Source of the DNA: Micrococcaceae bacterium UBA6021
GTDB taxonomy: Bacteria; Actinomycetota; Actinomycetes; Actinomycetales; Micrococcaceae
DNA: 8,320 nucleotides
NCBI GenBank assembly: GCA_002427975.1
Contig: DIZT01000196.1
Span: forward strand, 10,767 to 19,086
Reading direction: 5' to 3'
This document shows positions 7,669 through 8,320 of the stretch, piece by piece. Every line of letters starts with the position of its first letter. The stretch's first letter is position 1. The notes under the pieces are model-generated. The model saw nothing but the letters and a program-made list of their open reading frames with translations, was not told the origin of the DNA and ran no database searches. The translations under genes and the position numbers were made by a program.

Positions 7669-7696
7669 GGATGCACTAAATTTCCAGATTGTTCAA
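7668..7696 (-). promoter_or_regulatory. Possible promoter of the pxpA operon
   Basis: On the minus strand TTGAAC (7696-7691) lies 17 bases from CATCCT (7673-7668). The -35 is a good match; the -10 keeps only the A at position 2 and the Ts at positions 3 and 6. It would start transcription near 7661 and give a leader of about 27 bases. The -35 lies within the perfect inverted repeat and the -10 touches the second site, as expected for repression. This is an inference. Confidence 0.35.
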
Positions 7697-7701
7697 CAAT
7701 C
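7687..7701. promoter_or_regulatory. Perfect inverted repeat, probable GntR operator
   Basis: GATTGTTCAACAATC is a perfect palindrome with seven-base arms around one central base. Its core TTGTTCAACAA fits the FadR-subfamily operator pattern T-N-G-T-N3-A-C-N-A exactly. It lies between the divergent pxpA operon and a GntR gene of the matching subfamily, which makes local regulation and autoregulation likely. It is AT-richer than its surroundings. Confidence 0.7.
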
Positions 7702-7728
7702 CTTCGATTCAACGATGTGACGATCGTG

Positions 7729-7734
7729 TAAATT
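7729..7734 (+). promoter_or_regulatory. Possible -10 element of the GntR gene, with a leaderless transcript
   Basis: TAAATT preceded by TG sits seven bases before the ATG at 7742. No purine-rich ribosome binding site lies in front of that ATG. If this is the -10, transcription would start at or next to the ATG and the mRNA would be leaderless, which is common in actinobacteria. No convincing -35 was found at normal spacing. Confidence 0.3.
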
Positions 7735-7741
7735 CTCAAGT

Positions 7742-8320
7742 ATGGCCGCCTCAGAACCTCACGTCCGCTCCTCCTCGCCCTCTCCCCGGGAATCGACGAA
7801 TGATACGGCGAAGCGGTCCGCCGCGGGCCGCCTCCGGGTGGCCGTTCCGTCCGTGGCGGAACGGGTGGCGGATGAGCTTCGCCTGCAATTGGCGGAGGGG
7901 GCCCTGCTCCCCGGCGCGCGGCTCACGGAGTCCACCATTGCGGAGGACCTGGGCGTCTCCCGCAACACGGTGCGTGAGGCCTTCGCCGAACTTGCCAGCG
8001 AACGCCTGGTGGTCCGCCATCCCAACCGCGGCGTGTTCGTGGCAAGCCTGGAGGCAGGGGATGTCCACGACGTCTATACCGTCCGCCGCGCCATCGAAGT
8101 CAGCGCCCTGCGCGGCGGAGGCAGCCCGGAGGACGTGGCCGCCGTCCGGGCCGCCGTCGAGGAAGGCAGGCGCGCCGCGGCGGCCGGTGACGACGAAGCC
8201 CTGGGCACCGCCAACCAGCATTTCCACCGCGCCATTGTGGCCATGGCCGGAAGCCCGCGGCTGAACAGCATCATGGGCCAAGTCCTGGCCGAGATGCGCC
8301 TGTTCTTCCACAAGGCCACC
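7742..8320 (+). CDS. GntR-family transcriptional regulator (FadR/FCD subfamily), 3' end outside window
   Basis: The first 193 residues are present and the frame is open to the window end. After a Ser/Arg-rich, probably disordered N-terminus (1-35) comes a winged helix-turn-helix (about 37-101). Its helix pair lies in LTESTIAEDLGVSRNTVREA (61-80), and the wing is RHPNRGVFVA (92-101). The all-helical FCD effector domain starts near 108, with VYTVRRAIEV (111-120) and NQHFHRAI (158-165). The FCD metal motif is normally Asp-x3-His; here Asn158 replaces the Asp and His162 is kept. The two further metal-binding histidines would lie beyond the edge. Such regulators bind a small organic acid and usually repress neighbouring catabolic genes. 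The divergent position and the operators in between point to the pxpA operon as target. The ATG is the first start codon after an in-frame TGA at 7718-7720; a GTG at 7838 is an alternative. Confidence 0.9.
   Translation, partial: MAASEPHVRSSSPSPRESTNDTAKRSAAGRLRVAVPSVAERVADELRLQLAEGALLPGARLTESTIAEDLGVSRNTVREAFAELASERLVVRHPNRGVFVASLEAGDVHDVYTVRRAIEVSALRGGGSPEDVAAVRAAVEEGRRAAAAGDDEALGTANQHFHRAIVAMAGSPRLNSIMGQVLAEMRLFFHKAT

Noticed and set aside
7720..7727. ACGATCGT, an eight-base palindrome upstream of the regulator
   Set aside because: It does not fit the T-N-G-T-N3-A-C-N-A pattern and is short enough to occur by chance; the two better sites explain regulation.
7689..8264. A 191-codon + strand frame starting in the intergenic region
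   Set aside because: It is out of frame with the real GntR gene, runs through its operator region and gives an Arg/Pro/Ser-rich product with no motif. The true frame starts at 7742 and is open to the window end.
7751..8311. A 186-codon minus-strand frame opposite the GntR gene
   Set aside because: Shadow of the regulator; no family motif, and the + strand frame shows a complete winged helix and FCD start.

Overview
The window looks like chromosomal DNA from a high-GC actinobacterium. The protein style (alpha-type biotin carboxylase fused to its biotin carrier, fused PxpB-PxpC, FCD-type GntR regulator) would fit a Micrococcaceae/Arthrobacter-like host. That placement is inference from protein character and base composition; no marker gene is present. 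Gene packing is tight, no stretch of 300 bases lacks a gene, and I see no RNA gene, CRISPR array, insertion sequence or other mobile element.

Left part (1-1949, + strand): the 3' end of an operon encoding three consecutive beta-oxidation steps. It holds the C-terminus of a thiolase cut by the window edge, an enoyl-CoA hydratase and a 3-hydroxyacyl-CoA dehydrogenase. The three are coupled by TGATG and ATGA overlaps. The thiolase tail resembles the PaaJ/PcaF group, so an aromatic (phenylacetate) or dicarboxylate acyl-CoA route is plausible, but the substrate cannot be read from the sequence.

Middle and right part (1987-7634, - strand): a four-gene operon reading right to left. It encodes PxpA (LamB/YcsF family), an MHS-type major facilitator transporter, a fused PxpB-PxpC (KipI-KipA, 5-oxoprolinase/urea amidolyase family) protein, and a biotin carboxylase-BCCP protein. 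PxpA, PxpB and PxpC form the ATP-dependent 5-oxoprolinase that opens 5-oxoproline to glutamate. The transporter may import the substrate. The biotin carboxylase is the puzzling partner: PxpB/PxpC-like domains also form the carboxyltransferase part of urea carboxylase, so the last two genes together hold all the domains of a split, urea-carboxylase-like enzyme.

Right edge (7742-8320, + strand): a divergently transcribed GntR-family (FCD) regulator, cut by the window end. The roughly 107-base gap between it and pxpA carries a perfect 15-base inverted repeat, GATTGTTCAACAATC, and a second weaker match to the same T-N-G-T-N3-A-C-N-A operator pattern 31 bases away. Both sites overlay a plausible pxpA promoter, which suggests the regulator controls the lactam operon and itself.
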